64,000 nt of DNA. Source: Microvirga pudoricolor (GTDB taxonomy: Bacteria; Pseudomonadota; Alphaproteobacteria; Rhizobiales; Beijerinckiaceae). The stretch lies in the NCBI RefSeq assembly GCF_016892705.1, contig NZ_JAFEMB010000002.1:62001-126000 (forward strand). Reading direction: 5' to 3'. Shown here in pieces: positions 25,664 through 34,964 of this stretch; position 1 is the first letter of the stretch; every line of letters starts with the position of its first letter. The position numbers were made by a program, and so were the translations under genes. The notes under the pieces are model-generated. The model was given only the letters and a program-made list of their open reading frames with translations, searched no databases and had not been told where the DNA came from.

Positions 25664-26371
25664 TCAGCGATGTCGGCTCAACAGGACTTCCTTGGCCTCA
25701 TTCACCCGGGTCGCGAGATACGTCGTGCCCCCCTGGTCCGGATGGAGCTTTTTCATCAGCGTCCGGTAGGCACGCTGAATGTCGTCGACACTCGCGCCCG
25801 GTTGAAGCCCCAGGACTTGGTAGGCTTCCTCCTTCGTCATCGCGCCCGGCTGCGCCTGACGTCCCGACCGCGTGTATCCATTGGCTTGAGCGTTTTCACG
25901 CCAAGAGGAAAACCGGCGATCAAGATAAGCCTCTAGGAGCGCCAACCCCTCGGGGTCGGCCGCCTGGCATTCGCCATGAAGCCGGCTCAGGCTCCCTGGG
26001 TCGAGGTCCTCGAGGCGGCGTCCGTGGAAGGTGCCGGCGAGAACCAGGCCCCTGACGGCCCCCGTCGCATGGTCCAGTTCGACCTCGATCAGGGCCGAAC
26101 GCATCCGCGAGGTGCGCTTCTCTCCAATGCCGAACCTTCGCAGCGGCGCCGGGAGGCTGGCACTCCACCCCAGGAGCCAAGCCCCGATGCCGCCAGTGAG
26201 CAACGCCATGTCGAAGCGCCCGCGCATGCCCAAGATGACGGCAGCCCCCAGCGCCATGATCCCGCCCACGACCTTGAAGGCGCGCGCCAGCGCCTTGGCG
26301 TCGCTGCGAACGAAAGTCTTGGAAAGCCACCACAGCAGGAGAACCGCCGCGATTCCGAAGAGCAGCATCAT
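25664..26371 (-). CDS. Membrane-anchored J-domain protein
   Basis: A 235-aa protein with two to three hydrophobic helices at the N terminus (LLFGIAAVLLLWWLS, VVGGIMALGAAVILG, MALLTGGIGAWLLGW), a middle domain and a C-terminal J domain with the HPD motif (MKKLHPDQGG). The order resembles mitochondrial Tim14/Pam18 and related alphaproteobacterial proteins, which recruit DnaK to the membrane. The J domain at the very C terminus rather than the N terminus is typical of this group. It is convergent with the carboxypeptidase gene. Two adjacent ATGs (26371 and 26368) are possible starts. Confidence 0.85.
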   Translation of the reverse strand: MMLLFGIAAVLLLWWLSKTFVRSDAKALARAFKVVGGIMALGAAVILGMRGRFDMALLTGGIGAWLLGWSASLPAPLRRFGIGEKRTSRMRSALIEVELDHATGAVRGLVLAGTFHGRRLEDLDPGSLSRLHGECQAADPEGLALLEAYLDRRFSSWRENAQANGYTRSGRQAQPGAMTKEEAYQVLGLQPGASVDDIQRAYRTLMKKLHPDQGGTTYLATRVNEAKEVLLSRHR

Positions 26372-26600
26372 GTCCTTTTCCCTTGCCGCATCGTGCCAAG
26401 AAAGCGGCCCCGGTTCTCGTCGGCGCGAACCCTCGGGCGTTCTCTGACGATGCGCGATCTGGAGGATGCGGCGTCGGATTCGAAATCACGTCCGGCTTTC
26501 GAGTCCGACGCTCTGAGGGACATGTGAGTGCCGTTAACCCTGTTGTAAATGGGTCATGTTCATCCTGAAGGCCGACGAGGCCCGCAATCTGGGCGCTATG

Positions 26601-27308
26601 TCAGGCCTCGCGGCTGGGGATCGAGAGCCCGCGCTGGACGGCGGGACGCGCCAGCCCTCGCTCCAGCCAGGCGGGAACGTTCCGGAGCGAATCGAACTCG
26701 ACGAGTTCACCCGCCCCGTAGAAGCCGACGAGGTTGCGAACCCATCCTAAGAGGGAAATGTCGGCGATGGTGTAATCGCCGCCCATGAGCCATTCACGGC
26801 CGTCCAGTCTCGTTTCGAGAACCCCAAGCAGGCGCTTCGATTCGGCGCGGTAGCGCTCCAGGGGCCGCTTGTCCTCGATCTCGCGGCCGGCAAACTTGTG
26901 AAAGTAGCCCACTTGGCCGAACATCGGTCCAACGGCCGCCATCTGGAAGAAGACCCACTGGATCGTCTCGTAGCGCCGGGCGGGGTCGGACGGCATCAAC
27001 TGGCCCGTCTTCTCAGCGAGATAGAGCAGGATCGCGCCTGATTCGAACAGCCCGAAGGGTTTTCCGTCCGGCCCGTCGGGATCGAGGATGGCCGGGATCT
27101 TGCCGTTGGGGTTGAGCGACAGGAATTCGGGTCCCCAGGTCTCGTTCTTGCCGATATCGATGAGATGAGGCTCGTAGGGCAGCCCCGTCTCCTCCAGCAT
27201 GATCGAGACTTTCACGCCGTTGGGGGTCGGCAGGGAGTAGAGTTGCAGACGGTCCGGGTGCTGGGCGGGCCAACGGGTCGTGATCGGGAAGGCGGACAGA
27301 TCGGCCAT
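26601..27308 (-). CDS. Glutathione S-transferase family protein (YfcG/YghU-like)
   Basis: A 235-aa GST. The N-terminal thioredoxin-like half has LQLYSLPTPNGVKVSIMLEETGLPYEPH, LNPNGKIPAI with the cis-Pro, and FESGAILLYLAEK (glutathione binding). The all-helical C-terminal half has MFGQVGYFHKFA and YTIADISLLGWV. This pattern is that of the Nu-class YfcG/YghU enzymes, which act as disulfide-bond reductases on glutathionylated or organic disulfide substrates. The ATG at 27308 (MADLSAFPIT) is preferred over 27320 by similarity of the N terminus to the family; neither has a strong ribosome binding site. Confidence 0.88.
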   Translation of the reverse strand: MADLSAFPITTRWPAQHPDRLQLYSLPTPNGVKVSIMLEETGLPYEPHLIDIGKNETWGPEFLSLNPNGKIPAILDPDGPDGKPFGLFESGAILLYLAEKTGQLMPSDPARRYETIQWVFFQMAAVGPMFGQVGYFHKFAGREIEDKRPLERYRAESKRLLGVLETRLDGREWLMGGDYTIADISLLGWVRNLVGFYGAGELVEFDSLRNVPAWLERGLARPAVQRGLSIPSREA

Positions 27309-27414
27309 GAAAGGTCTCATTTAAGGGCTTCGACAGGATGGGGTGAATTTCTCCTCCCGTCCGTCGCCTGTGGCAAGTCCCCCTGCGGGTTGGCCTCGAC
27401 GTGCAGAGACGACG

Positions 27415-27443
27415 AAGGCGGCGCCCCCAATGGGCGCCGCCTT
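27415..27443. terminator. Strong hairpin downstream of the 118-aa gene
   Basis: AAGGCGGCGCCC (27415-27426) and GGGCGCCGCCTT (27432-27443) are exact inverted repeats with a 5-nt loop. No T tract follows on the minus strand, so termination efficiency is uncertain; the stem may mainly protect the 3' end of the minus-strand transcript. Confidence 0.5.
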
Positions 27444-27476
27444 GCCATGAATTCCTTCGTGAGACGTGACCTGGTG

Positions 27477-27833
27477 CTAGTGCAGCATCCGCGCGGCGCC
27501 GATCTGGCTCTCCCGGTTCCAGGTCTGGATGACCACGCCGTTGATCCCATTGTCGTGAAGGCGGTCGCTTAGGTCGATGAAGTGGCGTTCCGTTTCCTCG
27601 ACGTCGATCTCGATCTGGTCGTCCTTGACGATTTCCATCTCGGAGGCTGCGTATCGCTCATAGGCGGCCGACATCTCGGCATAGGCGAACGCGACGGGAA
27701 GGGTTCGAAAGATGGTGGTGAAATCCTCGTCGAGATCGCCCGTCTCGAGATCGCGCATCTGGACGAGATACCCGTCGACATGCTCGCAGACTTCATAACG
27801 CCAGTGCCGGCCCTCGGACGCTACCAGAAGCAT
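27477..27833 (-). CDS. Hypothetical protein (118 aa)
   Basis: A 118-aa acidic soluble protein without signal peptide or membrane helix. I do not recognise a domain. The start at 27833 is well supported by GGAGG 5 nt upstream; the GTG at 27845 is not needed. Sequence features are a charged centre (LETGDLDEDFTTIFRTLPVAFAYAEM) and a second acidic stretch (IEIDVEETERHF). It is followed by a strong hairpin and is probably monocistronic or the last gene after the 89-aa and DUF1489 genes upstream (80-bp gap). Confidence 0.7.
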   Translation of the reverse strand: MLLVASEGRHWRYEVCEHVDGYLVQMRDLETGDLDEDFTTIFRTLPVAFAYAEMSAAYERYAASEMEIVKDDQIEIDVEETERHFIDLSDRLHDNGINGVVIQTWNRESQIGAARMLH

Positions 27834-27913
27834 CGCAACCTCCACTCAACTATACCGCTGAGCCAATGCGAATCGGAGCTTTGCGGTTCCATGCCGCTAC
27901 CTGAGGCAAAAGG

Positions 27914-28183
27914 CTAACGCCGAAATCCCACCTCACCCCGGACGCGACCGGTCATCCGGACGCTCGTGCCGTTTCCAAGGTCGATGAAACCTTCCCGACC
28001 CTTGAGAGCGCGCTGATCCAGGTTCTCGGGGCGCGACGGCAGGCGGCCGACCTCGCAGCGGCCTTGCGGGCGCGCGGAGCGGGACGAAGGCTCCGGCGGC
28101 GGGCAATCTTTGGCCAGGGCGGGAGCGGCCGCCGTCACGACCGCGATCAGGAAGGGTAGTGCCGAAAAGACGCGCTTGTTCAT
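27914..28183 (-). CDS. Small secreted protein (89 aa), unknown function
   Basis: An 89-aa protein with a clear signal peptide (NKRVFSALPFLIAVVTAAAPALA, cleavage before KDC) and a basic, Pro/Arg-rich mature part of about 65 residues containing two Cys (KDCPPPE and GRCEVG) that may form a disulfide. No family is recognised. Its ATG overlaps the stop of the DUF1489 gene by one base (TGATG), so the two are translated together. It is probably periplasmic. Confidence 0.65.
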   Translation of the reverse strand: MNKRVFSALPFLIAVVTAAAPALAKDCPPPEPSSRSARPQGRCEVGRLPSRPENLDQRALKGREGFIDLGNGTSVRMTGRVRGEVGFRR

Positions 28184-28620
28184 CACAGCAATCCCAGATC
28201 GGCCAGTTCTCGCCGCATTGCCTCCGGCATGGTCATGACGTCGCCGCCATGTTGCCCGAGGTCACGCGGCGCATCCTTGCCCTTCAGATAGCGCCAGCCC
28301 TGAAACGCCCGGCAGGGTCTCGATTCGACAGGGGTGAGCGTCGGCTCCAGCACGAGATGGCATCGACCGATGCCGTCGGAATCCGTGAAGGGCCGAATGG
28401 CCAGCAGGGGCTGCCGACAGGCCACCTGCCCTTTGATGACCCAGTACAGCGACCCGTCCTTGAGGAGCTCTCCCGCCCGTTTCGGCACCATGCGGGTCGT
28501 ATGGGTCTGCTCGTAATCGCGGCCCAGGCGTCGATGATGGGCGCGGTTCTCCTCTATCCATTCCTGAAGATCGGCGATCGAATCGCAGCCGACGCAGAGC
28601 TTGATGAGGTGCAAAGCCAT
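28183..28620 (-). CDS. DUF1489 family protein
   Basis: A 145-aa soluble protein matching DUF1489, an alphaproteobacterial family of unknown function. Characteristic segments are LHLIKLCVGCDSI at the N terminus, HTTRMVPKRAGELL, LYWVIKGQVACRQPLL and the C-terminal GWRYLKGKDAPRD. Two closely spaced Cys in the N-terminal CVGC motif could bind metal. It is transcribed divergently from mntH (238 bp apart) and overlaps the secreted-protein gene downstream by one base. Confidence 0.85.
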   Translation of the reverse strand: MALHLIKLCVGCDSIADLQEWIEENRAHHRRLGRDYEQTHTTRMVPKRAGELLKDGSLYWVIKGQVACRQPLLAIRPFTDSDGIGRCHLVLEPTLTPVESRPCRAFQGWRYLKGKDAPRDLGQHGGDVMTMPEAMRRELADLGLL

Positions 28621-28826
28621 GGGTTCTCTTCAACCATATTTCCGGGCCCGAGGAAAACCTGTCGCCACGCCGCAGCGGCATGGGGCGCAGGATTGCACTG
28701 GATCCATCGCGTCTTCGGATCCCTACGTGTTCGAGGTTTCTTGGAGCCATCTTGGAGGCTTCTCGGAGTTTCGCACGGCACGGCGATGATTGCCTCTTGC
28801 AATCCTCCAGGGTTTCACCCACTCTT

Positions 28827-28845
28827 GTTGCAAATAATTTGCAAC
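28827..28845. promoter_or_regulatory. Mur-type (manganese-responsive) operator upstream of mntH
   Basis: GTTGCAAATAATTTGCAAC is a perfect 19-bp palindrome around one A. It matches the TGCAAAT-ATTTGCA pattern of Mur boxes, the Fur-family sites through which rhizobia and Brucella repress mntH/sitABCD when manganese is available. It ends 13 nt before the first ATG of mntH, so it probably covers the transcription start. Confidence 0.7.
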
Positions 28846-28858
28846 TGCAAGAACGGCC

Positions 28859-30202
28859 ATGGACAATTCCCCCATTTCTCTTCTCGAACGTGCCGCGTGG
28901 CGGCGCGAGCGCTCCATGCCGTCGATGCCGGAGGTCAGCGGATCGATCCCGATTCGGGGCGGTACGCGCTGGCGGCGCGCACTGGCCTTCATGGGACCGG
29001 GATACCTTGTGGCCGTCGGCTACATGGATCCCGGCAATTGGGCGACCTCCATCGCCGGCGGTTCGCGCTACGGCTACGCGCTTCTCACCGTGGCGCTCGT
29101 GTCGAACATCATGGCGATCATTCTCCAGGCGCTGTGTTCGCGGCTCGCGATCGCGACGGGCCGGGACCTCGCCCAAGCGTGCCGGGACGCCTATTCCAAG
29201 CCCGTGGCCTGGGTGCTGTGGGCTCTCGCTGAACTCGCCATCTGCGCCACGGACTTGGCGGAGGTGATCGGCACGGCGATCGGCCTCAACCTGCTGTTCG
29301 GGGTCCCGCTCGAGATCGGCGTCCTCGTGACCGCCCTCGACGTGTTCCTGATTCTCTATCTGCAGAACCTGGGCTTCCGCTGGGTCGAGGCCTTCGTCAT
29401 CGCGCTGCTTGCCGTCATTGCGGTCTGCTTCGGCATTCAGATTGCCCTAGCCGATCCGCAATGGGGGCTCGTCATCCGCGGCTTCGCGCCGACCACGGAG
29501 ATCATCACCAACCCGGACATGCTGTATCTCGCTCTCGGCATCCTCGGCGCCACAGTGATGCCGCATAACCTCTACCTGCACTCGGGCATCGTCCAGACCC
29601 GCGCCTACGGCGACACGCTGCCGGAAAAGCGCGAAGCGCTGCGCTACGCGACACTCGACTCGACTCTCGCGCTGATGTTCGCGCTCACCATCAACGCGTC
29701 CCTGCTCATCCTGGCGGCGGCGGCGTTTCACCACACCGGACGGACCGAGATCGCGGAGCTCGGCGAAGCCCACACGCTCCTCCAGCCCCTCCTCGGCTCC
29801 GCCATCGCGCCAACTTTGTTCGGCCTGTCGCTCCTGTGCTGCGGTCTCAACTCCACCGTCACGGCCACCATGGCGGGTCAGATCGTCATGGAAGGCTTCA
29901 TCAACTTCCGGCTCGCTCCCTGGCTGCGCCGCCTCGTGACACGCGGCATCGCCATCGTGCCGGCAGCGGCCGTCACCATCGCCTACGGGGAAAGCGGCAC
30001 CGCGAAGCTGCTGATCTTCAGCCAGGTCATCCTGAGCCTCCAGTTGCCCTTCGCGGTGATCCCGCTCGTCACGCTCACGGCATCGAAGGCCAAGATGGGC
30101 GTTATGGTCGCGCCGCGCTGGCTGACCGTCGTAGCGGGCATCATCGCCGCCATCATCGTGGCCCTGAACATCAAGCTGCTGGTGGATTTCGTGCTCGGCT
30201 AG
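28859..30202 (+). CDS. mntH: Nramp-family manganese/divalent metal transporter
   Basis: A 447-aa proton-coupled Mn(II)/divalent metal importer. The helix-1 metal motif DPGN ([10 protein letters not shown]) and the helix-6 MPH motif ([12 protein letters not shown]) are intact, with eleven predicted helices. A palindromic Mur-type operator lies directly upstream, so expression should rise under manganese limitation. The first ATG (28859) is only 13 nt from that box; an ATG at 28913 (18 residues on, still before helix 1) would leave room for a normal leader and is a fair alternative start. Confidence 0.93.
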   Translation: MDNSPISLLERAAWRRERSMPSMPEVSGSIPIRGGTRWRRALAFMGPGYLVAVGYMDPGNWATSIAGGSRYGYALLTVALVSNIMAIILQALCSRLAIATGRDLAQACRDAYSKPVAWVLWALAELAICATDLAEVIGTAIGLNLLFGVPLEIGVLVTALDVFLILYLQNLGFRWVEAFVIALLAVIAVCFGIQIALADPQWGLVIRGFAPTTEIITNPDMLYLALGILGATVMPHNLYLHSGIVQTRAYGDTLPEKREALRYATLDSTLALMFALTINASLLILAAAAFHHTGRTEIAELGEAHTLLQPLLGSAIAPTLFGLSLLCCGLNSTVTATMAGQIVMEGFINFRLAPWLRRLVTRGIAIVPAAAVTIAYGESGTAKLLIFSQVILSLQLPFAVIPLVTLTASKAKMGVMVAPRWLTVVAGIIAAIIVALNIKLLVDFVLG

Positions 30203-30247
30203 CCGCCTGTCAGCGGACAAAAGCCGACTTCGGCGATTGAACGAGGA

Positions 30248-31429
30248 CTAGGCTCTCCGCCTCACGATGGCAGTCAACCCTTCGGCGAGGCTGAAGCTTG
30301 CGAGGATGATGAGGAAGGGTTCGAGGGGAAGGCGGTAGCGCGGGATGCCGTGGGTCACGGTGTGAATCGCCGTCAGGTAGGCTGCCAGGAGAAGGATCGG
30401 GACGATCAGCAGCCATTGCTGAAAACTGAGCCGCAGGAGCGCGAAGACCGCAAGCCCATAGACGGGTACGACCGTGACGAACGAAATGGCGTTGACGGCT
30501 GCCGAGTCCGATCCCGGCATGGGATTCCAGAACCGGAGAAACCGCTCCATGCAACGCTGGAGCCAATGGATCGGATCGGATGTGATGTAGTGCAGGGCCG
30601 CATCGACCATGGCCCGATCCCGGGCGATGGGATCGGCGATGCCGTTGAACCGCTCCCAGGCCGGAGCGAGCGCCTGGAAGTCGAGGCCGACACGGTCGAA
30701 CAAGGCGGAATTCTCGATCACGAGCAAATTGCCCATGCCCAGATCGAGGCGCACGAAGGTGTGGTAGAGGTTCCAGTTATGCCACCACCAGGGGGCCATC
30801 AGCGCCCCATACACGAGCGCATAGAGCCCGAGGCGAAGGGCGACCGTGCGAAGTCCCGTTTCCCTTCGTGCGATGCAGAAGGCGACGATCAGGAGAGGCG
30901 CCAGGAGGTCGAGCGTGGGACGGGTCAGGATCGACAGAACCACGCACACGCTCCCGACGGCGAAGCGTCCCCGGTAGAAGCTCAGGAAGGCCAGGAGCAA
31001 CAAAGCGATATAGATCGTCTCGGTCAGCCGCATATGAGCGTAGAAGACCAAGGATGGGGAGAGCGCAGCCATCAGCCCGGCCAGGAAGGCCGCCAGCCGC
31101 GACCGGAAGAGGTCGAATGAAATCAGTTGGACCACTGCGGCTGAAAGCGCGGAGACGACCCCTTGCAGGATGAGGATGCCGTTCGGTCCGAGCACACTGA
31201 TCGCCAGCGGATAGAGCGGCATGTAATTGCCGGAGCTCATCGCGCCCGTGGACAGCAGCGCGTGTCCGGTCGCCTGGTAGACCGCGGTATCGGGCCAGTC
31301 GCGAACAGGGACGAACAGGTGCCACACGATCCTGACGACGAGCGCCAGGATCGTGACAACCATGAGGTCCTGAGACGGGACCCGTGCCAGGGCGGCCGTT
31401 TCGGCCCGGTTCCGGTTCTCCGCCCTCAC
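30248..31429 (-). CDS. GT-C-type membrane glycosyltransferase (ArnT/PMT-like)
   Basis: A 393-aa polytopic membrane protein with roughly nine helices. The first loop after helix 1 carries an acidic motif (RDWPDTAVYQATGHALL), the expected place of the catalytic Asp in GT-C enzymes that use polyprenyl-phosphate sugars, and the last helices follow a GIPRYRLPLEPFL motif common in this group. The acceptor and the sugar are unknown. It begins with GTG 30 nt downstream of valS, behind GGAGAG, and is probably cotranscribed with it. Confidence 0.78.
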   Translation of the reverse strand: MRAENRNRAETAALARVPSQDLMVVTILALVVRIVWHLFVPVRDWPDTAVYQATGHALLSTGAMSSGNYMPLYPLAISVLGPNGILILQGVVSALSAAVVQLISFDLFRSRLAAFLAGLMAALSPSLVFYAHMRLTETIYIALLLLAFLSFYRGRFAVGSVCVVLSILTRPTLDLLAPLLIVAFCIARRETGLRTVALRLGLYALVYGALMAPWWWHNWNLYHTFVRLDLGMGNLLVIENSALFDRVGLDFQALAPAWERFNGIADPIARDRAMVDAALHYITSDPIHWLQRCMERFLRFWNPMPGSDSAAVNAISFVTVVPVYGLAVFALLRLSFQQWLLIVPILLLAAYLTAIHTVTHGIPRYRLPLEPFLIILASFSLAEGLTAIVRRRA

Positions 31430-31458
31430 CCCGCTCTCCAGCTTCGGCGGCTCAAGGC

Positions 31459-34167
31459 TCAGGCCGCCTGCAGGCGGCTCAGAGCTTCTTCGATCTTAGC
31501 CTTGCGTGACAAAGCGTCGTCCCGGCGATCGCGCTGCTCGTCTACCACTTCTTCCGGCGCACGCGCGATGAAGTCGGCGTTCCCGAGCTTGGCGTCGATC
31601 TTGCCCACATCGGCGACGATCTTCTGAATCTCCTTTTCGAGCCGCGCGCGCTCCGCCGAAAGATCGACGACGCCCTCGAGAGGAAGTGCCGCGACCTCGC
31701 CCCGCACGAGGAGTTGGACCGAACTCTTCGGAGCCGCCTCGACGACGCTGATCTCGGACACCCGAGCCAAGCGCTTGATGGTATCGTTCCAGCGCTCGGC
31801 CCGTGCTTTCACGTCGGCGGAAGGCGAGACGAGGGAGAGCGGGATCTGAGCTCCTGCCGGGACGTTGGTCTCGGCCCGTGCCGAACGGATCTCCGTCACG
31901 AGGTCGACGACCCAGCCGATTTCCGCTTCTGCGCCGTCATTGGAAAGCCCCGAGAGGTTCGACCATGGCGACAGGGCCAGGATCCGTTCGCGGGCGGGGC
32001 CCTGCCGGCCTTTGATCTCCCACAATTCTTCCGTCAGGAACGGCATGAACGGATGGAGAAGCTTGCAGATTTCATCGATGATAAAGGCAATCGTGGCGCG
32101 CGTCTCGTCCTTGGCGGGCGAGTCAGGCCCCTGGAAAACGGGTTTGGCGAATTCCAGCATCCAGTCGCAGAACACGTTCCAGACGAAGCGATAGGCCGCG
32201 TTCGCCGCATCGTTGAACCGATAGGCCTCGATGCCCGCCGTGACCTCGGAGAGCGCCTTGGCGCATTCGCCCAGGGCCCATTGGTTGAGGGTTTCCTTCA
32301 CGGATGCGGGATCGAAACCTTCGACCCGCACGCAGCCGTTCATCTCGGCGAAGCGCGCGGCGTTCCAGATCTTCGTCGAGAAGTTCCGATAGCCCTCGAT
32401 CCGCTGTGTGCTGAGCTTGATGTCGCGTCCCTGCGCGGCCATGGCCGACAGGGTCATGCGCATGGCGTCGGCGCCGAACTGGTCGATGATGTCGAGGGGA
32501 TCAAGGACGTTGCCCTTGGACTTCGACATCTTGGCGCCCTTCTCGTCGCGAACGAGGGCGTGGATGTAGACCGTCTCGAACGGCACTTCGTCCATGAAGT
32601 GAAGGCCCATCATCATCATCCGGGCGACCCAGAAGAAGATGATGTCGAACCCGGTGACGAGCACGTTCGTCGGGTAGTATCGCTTCACCTCCGGCGCGTC
32701 GTCGGGCCAGCCGAGGGTCGAGAAGGGCCACAGGGCGGACGAGAACCAGGTGTCGAGCACGTCCTCGTCACGGACCAGATCGACGTCCCGTCCATGCTTG
32801 GCGCGGGCCTCTGCCTTGGCGTCCTCCTCGCTCAGGGCCACGTAGACGTTGCCGTCCGCATCGTACCAGGCCGGGATCTGGTGACCCCACCAGAGCTGGC
32901 GCGACACGCACCAGGGCTCGATATGCTCGAGCCATTGGAAGTAGGTCTTCTCCCAGTTCTCCGGCACGAACGTGGTGCGCCCGTCCTTCACGGCACCGAG
33001 CGCCCGTTCGGCCAGGGGCTTCACGTTCAGGTACCACTGATCGGTCAGATAAGGCTCGATGACCACGTTGGACCGGTCGCCATGCGGGACCACATGCGTA
33101 TGCGCCTCGACCTGCACGAGGTCGCCGCGCTCTTCGAGCAGGTCGACGACGCGCTTGCGGGCGATCGCGCGATCGAGACCGTCGAGCTCCATGACGGCGC
33201 TCAGGTCATCCGACGCGGGCAATCCCACCAGGAAATCGTCGTTGCCTTTCAGAAGCATCCCGGCTTCGACGTTCAGGATGTTGATCAGGGGCAGCTTGTG
33301 GCGGCGGCCGACCTCGAAATCGTTGAAGTCGTGAGCCGGCGTGATCTTGACCGCGCCCGTGCCCTTCTCGGGATCGGAGTACTCGTCCGCCACGATGGGA
33401 ATCCGGCGACCGATCAGCGGCACGAGGGCGAACTTGCCAATCAGGTCCTTGTAGCGTTCGTCATCCGGATGGACTGCAACGGCCACATCGCCCAGCATGG
33501 TTTCGGGCCGGGTGGTGGCGACCGTGATGAAACGCTCAGGCTCGCCCTCGATGGCGTAGCGGATGTGCCAGAGATGGCCCTTGACCTCGACCTGCTCGAC
33601 CTCGAGATCCGAGATCGCCGTCTGGAACTTGGGGTCCCAGTTCACGAGGCGCTTGTCCTTGTACATCAAGCCCTGCTTGTACAAGTCGACGAAGACTTTC
33701 AGCACGGCCCGGGACAGGCCCTCGTCCATGGTGAAGCGCTCCCGCGACCAATCGCAGGACGCGCCGAGACGCCTGAGCTGGCTCTGGATGCGCCCGCCCG
33801 ACACTTCCTTCCATTCCCAGACCTTGGCCACGAACTCCTCACGGCCGAGCTGGCGCCTGTGAATCTGCTGCTCCATGAGCTGGCGCTCGACCACCATCTG
33901 CGTGGCGATGCCCGCATGGTCCATGCCGGGCTGCCAGAGGACGTCGCGCCCGCGCATGCGCTCGAACCGGCAGAGGATGTCCTGCAGGGTGTTGTTGAGG
34001 GCGTGGCCCATGTGGAGGGAGCCGGTCACGTTCGGCGGCGGAATTACGATGGTGTAGGGTTCGGCGCCCAGCCGTTCCGGCCGGCCGGCCTTGAAGGCCT
34101 CCTCGGCCTCCCAGCGATCGGCAATGCGCGCCTCAACGGTCGCGGGGTCAAACGTCTTGTCCATCAT
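31459..34167 (-). CDS. valS: Valyl-tRNA synthetase
   Basis: A 902-aa class I aminoacyl-tRNA synthetase. The HIGH motif reads HMGHAL (PPPNVTGSLHMGHALNNT) and the KMSKS motif is intact (GAKMSKSKGN). The CP1 editing domain is present (TTRPETMLGD), and a C-terminal coiled coil (ERARLEKEIQKIVADVGKIDAKL) ends the protein, all as in bacterial ValRS. Two adjacent ATGs at 34167 and 34164 are possible. It lies between popZ and a membrane glycosyltransferase gene on the minus strand. Confidence 0.96.
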   Translation of the reverse strand: MMDKTFDPATVEARIADRWEAEEAFKAGRPERLGAEPYTIVIPPPNVTGSLHMGHALNNTLQDILCRFERMRGRDVLWQPGMDHAGIATQMVVERQLMEQQIHRRQLGREEFVAKVWEWKEVSGGRIQSQLRRLGASCDWSRERFTMDEGLSRAVLKVFVDLYKQGLMYKDKRLVNWDPKFQTAISDLEVEQVEVKGHLWHIRYAIEGEPERFITVATTRPETMLGDVAVAVHPDDERYKDLIGKFALVPLIGRRIPIVADEYSDPEKGTGAVKITPAHDFNDFEVGRRHKLPLINILNVEAGMLLKGNDDFLVGLPASDDLSAVMELDGLDRAIARKRVVDLLEERGDLVQVEAHTHVVPHGDRSNVVIEPYLTDQWYLNVKPLAERALGAVKDGRTTFVPENWEKTYFQWLEHIEPWCVSRQLWWGHQIPAWYDADGNVYVALSEEDAKAEARAKHGRDVDLVRDEDVLDTWFSSALWPFSTLGWPDDAPEVKRYYPTNVLVTGFDIIFFWVARMMMMGLHFMDEVPFETVYIHALVRDEKGAKMSKSKGNVLDPLDIIDQFGADAMRMTLSAMAAQGRDIKLSTQRIEGYRNFSTKIWNAARFAEMNGCVRVEGFDPASVKETLNQWALGECAKALSEVTAGIEAYRFNDAANAAYRFVWNVFCDWMLEFAKPVFQGPDSPAKDETRATIAFIIDEICKLLHPFMPFLTEELWEIKGRQGPARERILALSPWSNLSGLSNDGAEAEIGWVVDLVTEIRSARAETNVPAGAQIPLSLVSPSADVKARAERWNDTIKRLARVSEISVVEAAPKSSVQLLVRGEVAALPLEGVVDLSAERARLEKEIQKIVADVGKIDAKLGNADFIARAPEEVVDEQRDRRDDALSRKAKIEEALSRLQAA

Positions 34168-34298
34168 GGCGAAAAACCAGCAATTGGGCGCAAATGCGCA
34201 TCGATGGGGTTACAAACCGAACCCGACCGGGGAAGTCAACAGAAGAGGGAGCGGCTCCAGGCTCATAGGCCTTGGGCGCAAGGGCGCGCGGCCTGCGC

Positions 34299-34811
34299 TC
34301 AGGCGCGGGTGACCCGCTCGATTTCGGCCTGTACCAAGCGCTCGACGATGCCGGGAAGGTTCTGGTCGAGCCATGCCTTCAGCATCGGGCGCAGCATCTC
34401 CTTGACGGTGTCCTCTAGGGTGGACGCGGCGGCTGCCTGGGGGCGCGGCTCAAGACGGCCGAAGGCGTTCGCCACCGAGGCGCTGACCGTGTTGGACAGG
34501 AGCGGGCTCGCCGGAGCGCCGTCATCCGGCGCGGCGGCTGATACGGAAATGGCGGTGGCAGGCTCGTCCACGGCGGGCGAAACGGGCTCATCGTTCTCGC
34601 TCGCGGGTGGGGCTGCCTCCACGAGCGGACGGAGCGCCTCGGACTCCGGCGTGTCTTGTGAGTCGGGCTCGTCCTGATGCGGAACGGCATAGAGGCCCGG
34701 GTGGGGGCGCGAACTCGCGATCATATCTCCTTCGTCGGAGATGATCCGGCGGATGGAGGCGAGGATTTCTTCCATCGAAGGTTCGGACACCTTCGGGTTT
34801 GCTGAACTCAT
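34299..34811 (-). CDS. popZ: Polar organizing protein PopZ (DUF2497)
   Basis: A 170-aa protein with the three-part PopZ layout: a conserved N-terminal helix (EPSMEEILASIRRIISDE), a Pro/acidic disordered middle of about 90 residues, and C-terminal oligomerisation helices (TLEDTVKEMLRPMLKAWLDQ, LPGIVERLVQAEIERV). PopZ forms a polar matrix that anchors the chromosome origin through ParB and recruits cell-cycle regulators. I chose MSSANPKVSEP (34811); two in-frame ATGs upstream add six residues. It precedes valS, the usual neighbour in relatives, with 130 bp between. Confidence 0.88.
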   Translation of the reverse strand: MSSANPKVSEPSMEEILASIRRIISDEGDMIASSRPHPGLYAVPHQDEPDSQDTPESEALRPLVEAAPPASENDEPVSPAVDEPATAISVSAAAPDDGAPASPLLSNTVSASVANAFGRLEPRPQAAAASTLEDTVKEMLRPMLKAWLDQNLPGIVERLVQAEIERVTRA

Positions 34812-34964
34812 GCGCCGCATCCGGATCAAAAATGGCGAGACGGGCGACCTTAGCCCGTCAAACGTTAAATTAGTTCAGCCACCTCCCATCCGGCAAGCTC
34901 ACGGGAGGAATGTCGCTCGGGCGCGGCCTGGACTCTCCGGCGGCCTCAGCGGCTTATGGAATGT

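Noticed and set aside
31714-34677. 987-codon plus-strand open frame opposite valS and popZ
   Set aside because: Antisense shadow of valS caused by high GC; no motifs, and it spans two real genes and their intergenic gap.
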